64,000 nt of DNA from Streptomyces sp. AM 4-1-1. Lineage in GTDB: Bacteria > Actinomycetota > Actinomycetes > Streptomycetales > Streptomycetaceae. Location: positions 2,852,001 through 2,916,000 of the forward strand of contig NZ_CP119145.1 in NCBI RefSeq assembly GCF_029167625.1, written 5' to 3'. The notes under the pieces were generated by a model. That model searched no databases. It was not told the origin of the DNA and saw only the letters and a list, made by a program, of their open reading frames with translations. Both the position numbers and the translations under genes were made by a program. Shown one piece after another: positions 46,331 through 57,554 of this stretch (within the stretch, counting starts at the first letter, position 1; every line of letters starts with the position of its first letter).

Positions 46331-46526
46331 GGCGCGCCGGAAGGAGCCATTCGGGCAGGGAAGCGACCGCACCGCGTTCACACCGAGCGGGGCGAGCCGA
46401 CCGCATCGCTTTCACGCCCGCTCACCGAAGCCGCGCCCGCTCACCAAGCGACTCCGACTCCGACAGCGACTCCGACAGCGACAGCGACAACACGGCGCAA
46501 TCCCGCCCCGCCCCGTCCGTGAGCGT

Positions 46527-48311
46527 TCAGGCCCCCAGCAGCTTCCGCACCCGGTCCGCCCCCACCGCGAGCAGCAGCGTGGGCAGGCGCGGGCCGGTGT
46601 CGCGGCTCACGAGCAGCTGGTAGAGCAGGACGAAGAACGACCGCTGGGCCGCCTTCAGTTCCGGCGTCGGCTTGGCGTCCGGGTCCAGGCCCGCCAGCGT
46701 CTTCGGTACGCCGTAGACGAGCGTGGTCAGTCCGTCCAGGGACCAGTGGCTGTCCAGCCCTTCGAGCAGCAGCCGCAGCGACTCCCGCCCCTCGTCGTCG
46801 AGCGAGCCCAGCAGTTCCTGGTCGGGCTCGTCGCGGACGACGGTCCTGGCCTCGGCCGGGACCTGGGTGGTGATCCAGTTCTCGGCGCGGTCCAGCCGGG
46901 GGCGGGCCTGGTCGAGGGAGGTCAGCGGGTTCTCCGGGTCCAGCTCGCTCAGGATGCGCAGCGTCTGGTCCTCGGCGCCCGCCGTGATGTCGGCGACGGA
47001 GGCGAGGGTGCGGTACGGCAGGGGGTGCGGGGTGCGCGGCAGCTCCCCGGCGGCCGTGCCGATGGCCCGCGCGTGGGCGGCGGCGTCGGCGGGCAGCGCC
47101 GTCCCGTCGGCGACCTTGCGCTCCAGCGAGTCCCACTCGTCGTAGAGGCGCTGGATCTCCTGGTCGAAGGCGATCTTGAAGGACTGGTTGGGCCTGCGGC
47201 GGGCGTACAGCCAGCGCAGCAGCGGCGCCTCCATGATCTTCAGCGCGTCGCCCGGGGTCGGTACGCCGCCCTTGGAGGAGGACATCTTCGCCATGCCGGA
47301 GATGCCGACGAAGGCGTACATCGGGCCGATCGGCTGGACACCGTCGAAGACCTCGCGGACGATCTGGCCGCCGACGACGAACGAGGAGCCGGGCGAGGAG
47401 TGGTCGACGCCGCTCGGCTCGAAGATCACGCCCTCGTACGCCCAGCGCATCGGCCAGTCGACCTTCCAGACCAGCTTGCCGCGGTTGAACTCGTTCAGCC
47501 GGACCGTCTCGGCGTAACCACAGCCCGCGCAGGTGTAGTTCAGCTCGGTCGTGTCGTCGTCGTACGACGTGACGGTCGTGAGGTCCTTCTCGCAGTTGCC
47601 GCAGTAGGGCTTGTACGGGAAGTAGCCCGCGGAGTTCCCGCTGCCGTCGTCCTCGGCGGCGGCGCCGGACCCTTCGGCGGCCTCCAGCTCGGCCTCGTCG
47701 ACCTTCTTCTGCTGCGGCTTCTTCCCGCCACCGGCGGCCCCGCCCTTCGCGGCCGGGTCCTTCTTGGTGCGGTAGCGGTCGAGGACGGCGTCGATGTCGG
47801 CGCGGTGCCGCATCGCGTGCAGGATCTGCTCGCGGTACGTCCCCGCCGTGTACTGCTCGGTCTGGCTGATGCCGTCGTACTCGACGCCCAGCTCGTCCAG
47901 CGCGGCCGTCATGGCGGACCTGAAGTGCTCGGCCCAGTTCGGATGGGACGATCCGGCGGGCGCGGGCACCGACGTCAGCGGCTTGCCGATGTGCTCGGCC
48001 CAGCTCCCGTCGACACCTGGCACCCCGGCCGGGACCTTGCGGTAGCGGTCGTAGTCGTCCCAGGAGATCAGGTGACGGACCTGGTACCCCCGGCGGCGGA
48101 TCTCGTCGGCGACCAGGTGCGGGGTCATGACCTCGCGGAGGTTGCCGAGGTGGATCGGGCCGGAGGGGGACAGGCCGGAGGCCACGACGACCACGGGGGT
48201 GGTCTCCACCGAGGTCGCCCCGCCAGGCGCACGACGCTTCGCCTCGGCGATGACATCGTCGGCGAAACGGGAGACCCAGTCGGTCTCGGTGCTGCTCTGA
48301 CTCTGAGCCAC
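46527..48311 (-). CDS. lysS: Lysyl-tRNA synthetase, class I
   Basis: A 594-residue class I lysyl-tRNA synthetase, the type that replaces the usual class II enzyme in archaea and some bacteria. The ATP motifs are SGPIHLGN (HIGH-like) and AKMSSSKG (KMSKS-like). A zinc-binding CGNCEK and CAGC pair lies in an inserted domain after a Gly/Lys/Glu-rich linker. The GTG at 48309-48311 starts [15 protein letters not shown]; an ATG 13 codons upstream is possible. It is divergent from argS, a common streptomycete arrangement. Confidence 0.95.
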   Translation of the reverse strand: MAQSQSSTETDWVSRFADDVIAEAKRRAPGGATSVETTPVVVVASGLSPSGPIHLGNLREVMTPHLVADEIRRRGYQVRHLISWDDYDRYRKVPAGVPGVDGSWAEHIGKPLTSVPAPAGSSHPNWAEHFRSAMTAALDELGVEYDGISQTEQYTAGTYREQILHAMRHRADIDAVLDRYRTKKDPAAKGGAAGGGKKPQQKKVDEAELEAAEGSGAAAEDDGSGNSAGYFPYKPYCGNCEKDLTTVTSYDDDTTELNYTCAGCGYAETVRLNEFNRGKLVWKVDWPMRWAYEGVIFEPSGVDHSSPGSSFVVGGQIVREVFDGVQPIGPMYAFVGISGMAKMSSSKGGVPTPGDALKIMEAPLLRWLYARRRPNQSFKIAFDQEIQRLYDEWDSLERKVADGTALPADAAAHARAIGTAAGELPRTPHPLPYRTLASVADITAGAEDQTLRILSELDPENPLTSLDQARPRLDRAENWITTQVPAEARTVVRDEPDQELLGSLDDEGRESLRLLLEGLDSHWSLDGLTTLVYGVPKTLAGLDPDAKPTPELKAAQRSFFVLLYQLLVSRDTGPRLPTLLLAVGADRVRKLLGA

Positions 48312-48733
48312 GGTCGGCACGTCCTTCTCTCTCGTACGGGCACCGCCCATTCTCCCAGCTCCCGCCGACAGCGCGAAAACGGGTTGTTCCGGCACATGGC
48401 CGACCCCACGGGCACACGACGGACCCGCCCCGGACGCGCCACGAAGCGGCGACGGACCCGCCCGGACGCGCCGTGAAGCCGCGCCGAACCCGCCACGGAC
48501 ATCGCGAAGGACACACCGCACCCGCCTCCGTCCCACGCCGCTCCACGCCCAACCCGCCCCACGCCCCGGAATACACCGCGCCTGCCTCCGCCCCGGAACA
48601 CACCGCATCCGCCGGCGCCCCACGCCCCGGAACACACCGCACCCACCCCGCCCCGCGTCGCGAAAATCGTTTCGCCCTGCGTGGGATACTTGACGCGATC
48701 CCTTGTCCCCCTACGGAAACGGCAGCCCGTCCC
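48312..48733. promoter_or_regulatory. lysS-argS divergent control region
   Basis: No gene is seen in these 422 bp. About 48500-48650 holds three degenerate copies of a ~35-bp unit containing CCCCACGCCCCGGAACACAC. A perfect 6-bp palindrome with a 4-base spacer (GCGAAA-ATCG-TTTCGC) lies at 48660-48675, about 60 bp before argS, and a TTGACGC follows at 48689. The palindrome could be an operator or promoter element for argS. Confidence 0.4.
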
Positions 48734-50515
48734 ATGCCTGAGTCAGGCCCGGTCCAGTCCCTCGCTTCCACGCTTCAGCAGCACCTCGCGGACGCCCTCA
48801 CGGCAGCGCTGCCGGATGCCGGCACCGCGGACCCGCTGCTGCGCCGAAGCGACCGGGCGGACTTCCAGGCCAACGGGATTCTGGCGCTCGCCAAGAAGGT
48901 GAAGGGCAACCCGCGTGAGCTGGCGGACCGGGTCACGGCCGCCCTCCCGGCCAACGACCTGATCCAGGACATCGAGGTCTCCGGCCCCGGCTTCCTGAAC
49001 GTGACGCTCACCGACCGGGCGATCACCGAGACCCTGGCCGCCCGCTCCGCGAACGGCGACCGGCTCGGCATCCCGTACCAGGCCGTGTCCGGCACGACCG
49101 TCATCGACTACGCCCAGCCGAACGTGGCGAAGGAGATGCACGTCGGCCACCTCCGCTCGGCGGTGATCGGTGACGCGATGGTGCAGATCCTGGAGTTCAC
49201 CGGAGAGGACGTCGTCCGGCGCCACCACATCGGCGACTGGGGCACCCAGTACGGCATGCTCATCCAGTATCTGATCGAGCACCCGACCGCGCTGGGCCAC
49301 GAGGGCGAGGGCGCCGAGGCCGGCGAGGCCGCGATGTCCTCCCTCGACCGGCTCTACAAGGCGTCCCGCGCGCTCTTCGACTCCGACGAGGAGTTCAAGG
49401 CCCGCTCCCGGGACCGGGTGGTGGCGCTCCAGGCCGGAGATCCCGAGACGCTGGCGTTCTGGCAGCGGTTCGTCGACGAGTCGAAGGTCTACTTCTACTC
49501 GGTCTTCGAAAAGCTCGACATGCGGATCGACGACCCGGACATCGTCGGCGAGTCCGCGTACAACGACATGCTGGAAGAGACCTGCCGCATCCTGGAGGAG
49601 ACGGGCGTCGCCGTCCGCTCCGAGGGCGCGCTGTGCGTGTTCTTCGACGACGTGAAGGGCCCCGACGGCAACAAGGTGCCGCTGATCGTCAAGAAGACGA
49701 ACGGCGGTTACGGGTACGCGGCGACCGACCTCTCCGCGATCCGCGACCGGGTCCAGCACCTCAAGGCGGACACGCTCCTCTACGTCGTGGACGCCCGCCA
49801 GTCCCTGCACTTCAAGATGGTCTTCGAGACGGCCCGCCGGGCGGGCTGGCTGAGCGAGGACGTGAAGGCCGTGCAGTTGGCGTTCGGCACGGTCCTCGGC
49901 AAGGACGGCAAGCCGTTCAAGACGCGTGCGGGCGAGACGGTCCGGCTGGTGGACCTGCTGGACGAGGCGATCGAGCGGGCGACCGCGGTGGTCCGGGAGA
50001 AGGCCGAGAAGGTGGGCCTGTCCGAGCAGGAGATCGTCGAGAACGGCCGGTACGTCGGAGTCGGCGCGGTGAAGTACGCCGACCTGTCGACCTCGGCGGT
50101 CCGGGACTACAAGTTCGACCTGGACCAGATGGTGTCGCTCCACGGCGACACGTCGGTGTACCTCCAGTACGCGTACGCCCGTATCCGCTCGATCCTGCGC
50201 AAGGCCGGGGACGCGAAGCCCGTCGCGCACCCGGAGCTGGGGCTGGCCCCGGCCGAGCGGGCCCTGGGTCTGCACCTGGACCAGTTCGGCGAGACGATCG
50301 CCGAGGTGGCGCGGACGTACGAGCCGCACAAGCTGGCCGCGTACGTCTACCAGCTGGCCTCGCACTTCACGACGTTCTACGACCAGTGCCACGTGCTGAG
50401 CGAGGACAACTCCCCCGAGGTCGTCGAGAACCGCCTCTTCCTCTGCGACCTGACGGCCCGCACGCTCCACCGGGGCATGCGGCTCCTCGGCATCCGTACG
50501 CCCGACCGCCTCTGA
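48734..50515 (+). CDS. argS: Arginyl-tRNA synthetase
   Basis: A 593-residue class I arginyl-tRNA synthetase. The Arg_tRNA_synt_N domain is at the N-terminus. The HIGH signature is [12 protein letters not shown] (about residues 136-139). [11 protein letters not shown] precedes it, and a C-terminal anticodon-binding DALR domain ends at [10 protein letters not shown]. The KMSKS motif is replaced by a divergent [10 protein letters not shown], usual for many ArgRS. The ATG at 48734 gives the correct N-terminus. A strong inverted repeat follows the stop. Confidence 0.97.
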   Translation: MPESGPVQSLASTLQQHLADALTAALPDAGTADPLLRRSDRADFQANGILALAKKVKGNPRELADRVTAALPANDLIQDIEVSGPGFLNVTLTDRAITETLAARSANGDRLGIPYQAVSGTTVIDYAQPNVAKEMHVGHLRSAVIGDAMVQILEFTGEDVVRRHHIGDWGTQYGMLIQYLIEHPTALGHEGEGAEAGEAAMSSLDRLYKASRALFDSDEEFKARSRDRVVALQAGDPETLAFWQRFVDESKVYFYSVFEKLDMRIDDPDIVGESAYNDMLEETCRILEETGVAVRSEGALCVFFDDVKGPDGNKVPLIVKKTNGGYGYAATDLSAIRDRVQHLKADTLLYVVDARQSLHFKMVFETARRAGWLSEDVKAVQLAFGTVLGKDGKPFKTRAGETVRLVDLLDEAIERATAVVREKAEKVGLSEQEIVENGRYVGVGAVKYADLSTSAVRDYKFDLDQMVSLHGDTSVYLQYAYARIRSILRKAGDAKPVAHPELGLAPAERALGLHLDQFGETIAEVARTYEPHKLAAYVYQLASHFTTFYDQCHVLSEDNSPEVVENRLFLCDLTARTLHRGMRLLGIRTPDRL

Positions 50516-50522
50516 CGACCAC

Positions 50523-50571
50523 GCTCGCGGGCCCCGGACGACCGACCCGTCGTCCTCCGGGGCCCGCGAGC
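50523..50571. terminator. Perfect 16-bp stem after argS
   Basis: GCTCGCGGGCCCCGGA (50523-50538) pairs perfectly with 50556-50571 around a 17-base loop. It lies between argS and the convergent GvpU-like gene and probably serves both. Confidence 0.85.
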
Positions 50572-50595
50572 CCGGCCTGATCCGGACGAAAGGCC

Positions 50596-51033
50596 CTACG
50601 CGTGTTCCCGGGGCCGCCCCAGCGCCCAACCGGACACATCGGCGAGCCGCCCCCGCCACAGCGGCAGCGTGACGGCGTGCGGGCCGCCCGCCACCAGTGT
50701 GGCGTCGCGCAGATGAATCCACCGGGGCAGACTCTGCGGTCCGTCCTCGGCGGCCAGTTCGTCGAGCCCCTGGTCCACCGTCTCGGGGAAGTTGGCGATC
50801 AGGTTGGCGCCACCGCCCTCCACCTGCCGCAGGCTCCGCGCCCACTCCGCCTTCCACGCCTCATGGCTGATCAGTTCGCCGGACAGCACACCGCTCGGGA
50901 TGTTGAGGGTGACCGGCAGGCTCGACCGCAGTTCGTCACCGAGCAACCGGACGAGCAGTTGGAGCTGCACGTCCGGTACGGGCTCGGTGACCACGGGTAC
51001 GGGGTCGCGCAACGGCTCGACGGACTCGCTCAT
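50596..51033 (-). CDS. GvpU-like gas vesicle accessory protein
   Basis: A 145-residue protein resembling GvpU of gas vesicle clusters. PVTLNIPSGVLSGELISHEA matches the strand and loop of GvpU. The C-terminus, WIHLRDATLVAGG and LWRGRLADVSGWALG, matches its FIHLK and WRGKIAEVDGFFLG-type ending. No other gas vesicle gene is in the window, so its role here is unclear. It may have been recruited for another purpose. The call is from memory of the GvpU pattern. Confidence 0.6.
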   Translation of the reverse strand: MSESVEPLRDPVPVVTEPVPDVQLQLLVRLLGDELRSSLPVTLNIPSGVLSGELISHEAWKAEWARSLRQVEGGGANLIANFPETVDQGLDELAAEDGPQSLPRWIHLRDATLVAGGPHAVTLPLWRGRLADVSGWALGRPREHA

Positions 51034-51139
51034 GGGCGCTGCCTCTCAGGTCAGGGACCGTCGGAGTGTTCGGATCGGTCGCAGTTCCATCTGCCCCCTG
51101 GCGCCACCGCCACGCACGACCGCCGGGGCCCGTCGGCAG

Positions 51140-51232
51140 ACCCCACCAGCAGACGCACACGTCAGCAGGTCCGTAGATCAGCGGGCCGTAGATCAGCGGA
51201 TCAGCGGGGCAGCGGGTCCGTAGATCAGCGGA

Positions 51233-51240
<8 letters not shown>
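51140..51240. repeat. Degenerate GGTCCGTAGATCAGCGG repeats
   Basis: About four copies of GGTCCGTAGATCAGCGGATCAG and variants lie just past the XRE regulator stop, between it and the GvpU-like gene. Nothing else is seen in 51034-51232. Confidence 0.7.
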
Positions 51241-52885
<1,645 letters not shown>

Positions 52886-53089
52886 CGCGACCGTCCCCCT
52901 TCAGTTCCTTCCCGGAACGGCGTTCCAGGCAGGTTGCGTTCCCGCAGGTCAGAGTATGGATGACCATTCCAGCGTCCCGTACCGCCCGACAGCCGTTGCC
53001 ATCGAATCCCGGGGCCGCGCAAGCTGTGGACACACCGCGGCGTTCCCCGCGACCCGTACACCCCACACCCATCCGTCCCGGGAGCAGCC

Positions 53090-53188
53090 GTGCGCACTCG
53101 CTTCGATCTCACCCTGACCGACGTGGTGGCCGTGGGCGTGCTGATCGCTTCCGTCGCGACCGTCATCGCGCTCCTGTTCCACCTGTGA
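53090..53188 (+). CDS. Small single-helix membrane protein (32 residues)
   Basis: A short gene with GTG start, a GGAG site five bases upstream, and TGA at 53186-53188. The product has a short hydrophilic head (RTRFDLTLTD) and one membrane helix (VVAVGVLIASVATVIALLF) ending at the C-terminus. It sits between the divergent XRE regulator and the downstream lipoprotein gene. Its size and helix suggest a regulatory or membrane-associated small protein. It is real in form, but I have no homologue to cite. Confidence 0.5.
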   Translation: MRTRFDLTLTDVVAVGVLIASVATVIALLFHL

Positions 53189-53285
53189 CCGCTCGTCATC
53201 TTCCAGTACAGCCGCCTGCGTCCCGGGCCGCCAAATCGGCGCCCCGCAGCGCGACCTTCATCTTCCGAACGGGGAAATACACATC

Positions 53286-54035
53286 ATGCGTGCCTTCCGC
53301 CTCCGCCGTACCGCCCGTCACGCCGCCCTCGGCACGATCGCACTGGTCGCCGCCCTCTCGCTGACCGCCTGCCAGGAGGACGACAGCGCGACGCCGAAGA
53401 GTTCGGCCCCGGTCGCGGACATCTCCGCCCAGCCGTCGGCCGACACCTCGGCCGACCCGGGTTCGGCGACGCCTTCCGCCCCGGCCGACGCCGACAAGGG
53501 CAAGGACACCGCGGGCTCCGGAACCGGTTCCGGCAGCAACGAAAGCGGCGGCGTCGCCACCAGGCCCGTCGTCGACCAGGGCAGGAGCGGCGGCAAGAAG
53601 GACAGCGGCGTCGTCACCACGGCGTGCAACGGGACGAACAGCAAGCTGTCGATCGCCCGCGTTTCCCGTCCCGTCAACCACATGCTGCTCACCCTCACCA
53701 ACACCGGCTCACAGCCCTGCAACGCCTACCTGGCGCCGTACCTGAGGTTCGGCGAGGCGCAGTCCGTCCCGCCGTTCGTGGAGGACAGCAAGCCGCAGGC
53801 GGTCGTCACGGTGGCCCCGGGCGAGTCCGCGTACGCCGGCGTCCGCACCTCGTCGGCTGACGGCAGCGGATCGAACGGTTACGAGACCAAGTCCCTGGCC
53901 GTCGGCTTCCAGGGCCGCAACGGCGGCAACAGCGGCTCGCCCGTCAACGTCCCGATGAGCAAGAGCGTGTACGTCGACGACACGTTGGCCGTCACCTACT
54001 GGCAGACCGAGATGTCGGACGCCCTCATGTACTGA
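53286..54035 (+). CDS. DUF4232-type lipoprotein
   Basis: A 249-residue exported lipoprotein. The lipobox ends at Cys29 (LSLTAC), followed by an Asp/Ser/Pro-rich linker and a DUF4232-like domain from about residue 110, seen as TNTGSQPCNAYLAPYLRFGE and VVTVAPGESAYAGV with a pair of cysteines. Such proteins are surface-exposed in streptomycetes and of unknown function. A strong terminator follows. Confidence 0.82.
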   Translation: MRAFRLRRTARHAALGTIALVAALSLTACQEDDSATPKSSAPVADISAQPSADTSADPGSATPSAPADADKGKDTAGSGTGSGSNESGGVATRPVVDQGRSGGKKDSGVVTTACNGTNSKLSIARVSRPVNHMLLTLTNTGSQPCNAYLAPYLRFGEAQSVPPFVEDSKPQAVVTVAPGESAYAGVRTSSADGSGSNGYETKSLAVGFQGRNGGNSGSPVNVPMSKSVYVDDTLAVTYWQTEMSDALMY

Positions 54036-54072
54036 GCCTCACGTATCCGAGGCAAGGAGACGGTACCCACTG

Positions 54073-54121
54073 ACAAGGCCCCCCGAGCAGGCAGCCGACC
54101 GGCCTGCTCGGAGGGCCTTGT
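54073..54121. terminator. Strong hairpin after the DUF4232 gene
   Basis: ACAAGGCCC...GAGCAGGC pairs with GCCTGCTC...GGGCCTTGT, apart from a 3-base mismatch in the middle of the stem. It lies 38 bp after the stop codon. Confidence 0.85.
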
Positions 54122-54180
54122 GCCGTTACGTCACCGCCAAGACCCCCGGGGTGCCCGGCGGGCGACCTCCAGGGCCCCAC

Positions 54181-54287
54181 TCAACGCCCCTTCCCGGCCT
54201 CGTCGACGAGAATCCGCGCCAGCTCGCGCGGCCGGGAGAACATGGGCCAGTGCCCGGTGTCCATCTCGACCAGCCGCCACCGCTCGC
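54181..54287 (-). pseudogene. Alpha/beta hydrolase C-terminal remnant
   Basis: The minus strand reads RWRLVEMDTGHWPMFSRPRE then LARILVDEAGKGR and stop. This is the C-terminus of an alpha/beta hydrolase, with the catalytic-type His in TGHW. No more of the gene is present upstream; it is cut by the DUF397 fragment. Confidence 0.6.
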
Positions 54288-54377
54288 CTTGAACGGTTCA
54301 AGTCGAGCTACAGCGGCGACAAGGGTGGCGCGCGCCTCGAAGTGGCCCATGTATGGCGCAAGTCCAGCTACATGTAG
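54285..54377 (+). pseudogene. DUF397 fragment, left side of island
   Basis: The frame reads RFKSSYSGDKGGARLEVA followed by WRKSSYM and TAG. WRKSSYS and GG-LEVA are the DUF397 hallmarks. It is broken just after a second WRKSS start. A matching DUF397 fragment lies at 59743-59966, on the far side of the island. Confidence 0.6.
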
Positions 54378-54912
54378 GGATCGCGCCGTGCCGAACTCCG
54401 TCATGGCGAGCATCAGGGTTGTACTCCGTCAGTTTGTGTACCTGAACAATGCCCTCAACGGAGTTGAGTGAACAATCCCCCATCAACTCACCCTGCTTCA
54501 TCAGGGACTCTGCAGAGCTAAGGGCTCTGTCGCACCTTTCGGTGATGTGTGTGTAGTTGGTGTCGTTGACCTGCACAGCGAGATCTGCGGTGTGGCCGAT
54601 CCGCGAGGCTAGGTGACACGCCTGTACCGCTCGGGCGCCTCGGGGCAGCCGACCATGGAGGGCACCCACCCCCTGGCTTCAGGGGTGGTCACTCTGGCCG
54701 AATGGACAGGCGCACAGCGCGTTGGGACACGCGGCAAAGTAACTGAGGTTTCCTGGGCGGCAGTTGGAGCGGCGCTCCCGCATATGAGAGCAGGACCAGC
54801 CACCCTTCGCCGAGCCCATAATCGAACGTAGGGGCTACCGCGAACGCGCCGCGTAAGCATATGATCACCAACCGAACGCAACCTTCACGGTTGCTTCACC
54901 ATGCACAAAGAA
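54378..54912. other. Low-GC region without a recognised gene
   Basis: This stretch is visibly lower in GC than the surrounding chromosome. A minus-strand open frame (54298-54669) reads CHLASRIGHTADLAVQVNDT then YTHITERCDRALSSAES. It has natural-looking composition but no start site or family that I recognise. Confidence 0.4.
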
Positions 54913-54975
54913 CCTGCCCCTTCGGCATGCTCGCCGAAGGGGCAGGTGCCGCGACGGGATTGGGCCCGTCGCGGC
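54913..54975. promoter_or_regulatory. Two perfect tandem hairpins upstream of the secreted protein gene
   Basis: Hairpin 1 is CCTGCCCCTTCGGC (54913-54926), six-base loop, perfect complement (54933-54946). Hairpin 2 is GCCGCGACGGG (54948-54958), six-base loop, complement (54965-54975). They end 51 bp before the GTG start at 55026. They could terminate upstream transcription, or form a leader that controls or protects the mRNA. Confidence 0.7.
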
Positions 54976-55025
54976 GGCGAGACCGCATGGGCCTCAAAAC
55001 GCGATCCACACATAGGGAGTGAATT

Positions 55026-55466
55026 GTGCGTTCCGTCAACAGAGTACACAGAGGGGCGGTTGCCGTCGCTGGTGCGGCGGCGATCATCCTCACCATGGCA
55101 CCTACGGCATTCGCCGAAGGATCCTTCAGCAGTTCCATTTCGGGAGCGATGACGGGCTTCAACTCCCGCTGGTGGACGAAGCAGAAGAACTATGACGCCT
55201 CCACGGTGATCAACTTCAAGAACTGCTGGGCAAGCGGCCCTGACACCAGCACGACAGTGCAGCTGACCAAGTACAAGTCGGGTCCTCTTCCTGACGAGAA
55301 CAGAGGGCAGAAGACGTTCACCGCGTGCTTCGGTGGTGGTACCTCCAGCGGTAACTGGGGCACCCAGCGTGGCGGCGGCGACGAGTACCGCTTCGCGATC
55401 ATGAAGATCAACGGAAGTACGTCCGGTTACAGTCTCAATGTTTCCTCTCTGTCTGTTTCGTACTAG
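55026..55466 (+). CDS. Small secreted protein of unknown function
   Basis: A 146-residue protein with a clear Sec signal peptide (GAVAVAGAAAIILTMAPTAFA) and a 117-residue mature part. The mature part is rich in Ser, Thr, Gly and aromatic residues, with two cysteines (NCWAS and TACFGGG) that may pair. A GGGAG site precedes the GTG. It sits behind two perfect hairpins and 85 bp before a three-gene ABC transporter in the same direction. That arrangement resembles bacteriocin or toxin export/immunity units, but there is no sequence match to a known family. Lower GC than its surroundings suggests transfer. Confidence 0.7.
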   Translation: MRSVNRVHRGAVAVAGAAAIILTMAPTAFAEGSFSSSISGAMTGFNSRWWTKQKNYDASTVINFKNCWASGPDTSTTVQLTKYKSGPLPDENRGQKTFTACFGGGTSSGNWGTQRGGGDEYRFAIMKINGSTSGYSLNVSSLSVSY

Positions 55467-55551
55467 GAGAACCCCTGGCGGTGTGGGTCCGCCCTGCGGG
55501 GTGGACCCACACCGTCAGCCGCGCAGTTCCGACTCTGAACGGTGAACGGTC

Positions 55552-56301
55552 TTGCCAGTAAGTTTTGAGGAGTGCACCTTCGCCTATCGGCGCAACAGGC
55601 CGGTACTGAGGTCGCTCACCTTTGAATTCCCCGAAGGGCGCACAGTCTTCCTCGGCCCAAACGGAGCCGGCAAGAGCACTGTGCTCAGTCTGGCCGCCTC
55701 GATGCAGCGACCAGATACTGGAACCGTCAACTACCGGGGCCGCATCACCACCCGACGGGCAGACGTTCGGCCATATCGTGAGCAGGTGGCATGGCTCCCT
55801 CAACGCGTTGACTGTGTACCGGGCCTCACCGCCCGCGAACAAGTCGCCTACGTGGGTTGGCTTAAGGGGATGGCACGCTCGGAAGCATGGGACCGATCCC
55901 TTCACGCTTTGGATGAAGTCGAAATGCGTGATCATTCCGACCGCAGAGTCTCGGAGCTCTCAGGCGGCCAAGTGCGTCGGGTTGGCGTGGCGCAGTCACT
56001 CGTCCACCGCGCCAAAGTTCTACTGCTGGACGAACCAACTGCAGGTATGGACCCCCGTCAACGCCGAGTATTCCACGACATTCTGGGCAGGCTATCAGGT
56101 GAAGTTTCCGTGATCCTGTCCACGCATGATGTCAGCGACCTGGACGATGTCTATGACAACGTAGTTGTCCTGTCCGGCGGAGTAATTCAGTTCTGTGGGC
56201 CTGTCAGTGATTTCCTGGAGCTGGCGCAAGAGGGCGTCGCGCCAGGGCGCCGAGCGGAGAACGCATATAACGTTGTCGTAGCAGGTGCGCCGTGCGACTG
56301 A
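55552..56301 (+). CDS. ABC transporter ATP-binding protein
   Basis: A 249-residue ABC ATPase. Walker A is GPNGAGKST, the signature LSGGQVRRVG, Walker B VLLLDEPTAGMD, and the H-loop STHD. It is of the DRI type that works with ABC-2 exporters. The TTG at 55552 gives MPVSFEECTF. It overlaps the next gene by 10 bp. Together with the two membrane proteins downstream it forms an exporter or self-protection pump. Confidence 0.93.
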   Translation: MPVSFEECTFAYRRNRPVLRSLTFEFPEGRTVFLGPNGAGKSTVLSLAASMQRPDTGTVNYRGRITTRRADVRPYREQVAWLPQRVDCVPGLTAREQVAYVGWLKGMARSEAWDRSLHALDEVEMRDHSDRRVSELSGGQVRRVGVAQSLVHRAKVLLLDEPTAGMDPRQRRVFHDILGRLSGEVSVILSTHDVSDLDDVYDNVVVLSGGVIQFCGPVSDFLELAQEGVAPGRRAENAYNVVVAGAPCD

Positions 56302-57554
56302 AGACCATGCTCCGATCGTCCAGTGTCAAGTGGCCCGCTCTCCCCCTACTGTTCATGGTGTGGTGGCTCTCGTCAGATATCAGTCGCGGCACCATCCCCG
56401 CCTACTGGCCTGACGGAACCACAGTGGCTGCGTATTGTCTCTTCGTCATTGCACCGGTGTGTGCCGCTTGCGCCGCATGGGAAGCTGGGCGCCTGCGCAA
56501 GGGTGGCATTGTTGGGCTCGCACCGGTGCGAAGCCGCTACGTTCTCTTCGCTCAGGCCCTCGTTCCTGTCGCGCTCCTTGGCCTGGTCGCGGTGACGGTC
56601 TCGCTGACGGCCGTGCGCTTGACGATGGGCCATGCATTGGGCTGGCCAAGTTTCTCCGTATTGGGCATGATCACAGCAGTTCTTGTCGCCCATATCGTCA
56701 TTGGGTTTGCCGCAGGAAATACCTTGCCACGCCTGTTGGCTCCGGCACTTGTGTTGGTGGCTGACTATCTATGGATCGCCCTGCCACCCACCTTCAACAC
56801 CATGTGGGTTCGGCATCTGACTGGTCATCTCGAGACGGGTGTACCTGTCACCGAGGATCTGAACGTGACGTCACTCGTTGCGCCGGCGCTACTTGCGTGT
56901 GGCCTTGCCATCGGGGTTATTCTCGTTTCAATGGCACGAAATAGGCGGGCCCTCGGCGCTTTCTTCGGGATCATCTGCGCGTCATCCGCTTGCGCAGTCT
57001 CATACTCTCTCGTATCCGACTGGGGCCCCTCCGCTCCTGTCGTACCGAGAGCGGACGCCATGGAGTGCGGAGGTAGCGTTCCCCAGGTCTGCCTTCCACC
57101 TGAACTTGCCGGGGCAATCCCCGCGATTGAGAAAGCTGCTGTGGAGGTACTGCCCAAGCTGAAAGCCGCAGGAATCGACACTCCGCAAAATCTCGTCTAC
57201 GTGTCCCGCGTTACCGGAACGGATAAGAAGACGTGGTCCATGTACGTCTCCCCCTTCTTTTCCGATGACGACGCACGAGCATCCATCGCCGAAGCAGCTC
57301 TGCCTACTCTGCCCAATTGCCTTGAGAATACAGATGCCTACGTGGGCGACCCGCGCTCTCTGCGCATCTGGTTGCAGCTCACCGCTGGGGTGCCCTCAAC
57401 GACGGTGACATACGCATACGGCCCTGATGCGATGAAGCAGGTCGCACCCATCCGCAAGCTCACCCGAGACGACCAGACTGCGTGGTTCCACCGCAACGTG
57501 GCCCTGCTTGAACGGTGCGAGCCCGCGCCCGAGACGGTGACTGACACCCCATGA
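56292..57554 (+). CDS. ABC transporter membrane protein with extracytoplasmic domain
   Basis: A 420-residue protein with about six membrane helices in the first 245 residues, then a ~170-residue hydrophilic domain containing two Cys pairs (MECGGSVPQVC and LPNCLEN). The GTG start overlaps the ATPase gene and the stop overlaps the next gene (ATGA). It serves as one half of the permease. The outer domain is unusual for an ABC-2 subunit and could bind the secreted protein or its target. Confidence 0.78.
   Translation: MRLKTMLRSSSVKWPALPLLFMVWWLSSDISRGTIPAYWPDGTTVAAYCLFVIAPVCAACAAWEAGRLRKGGIVGLAPVRSRYVLFAQALVPVALLGLVAVTVSLTAVRLTMGHALGWPSFSVLGMITAVLVAHIVIGFAAGNTLPRLLAPALVLVADYLWIALPPTFNTMWVRHLTGHLETGVPVTEDLNVTSLVAPALLACGLAIGVILVSMARNRRALGAFFGIICASSACAVSYSLVSDWGPSAPVVPRADAMECGGSVPQVCLPPELAGAIPAIEKAAVEVLPKLKAAGIDTPQNLVYVSRVTGTDKKTWSMYVSPFFSDDDARASIAEAALPTLPNCLENTDAYVGDPRSLRIWLQLTAGVPSTTVTYAYGPDAMKQVAPIRKLTRDDQTAWFHRNVALLERCEPAPETVTDTP

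Noticed and set aside
54298..54669. Minus-strand open frame in the low-GC region as a gene
   Set aside because: The composition is natural but there is no recognisable start, ribosome site or family, and it overlaps the DUF397 fragment.
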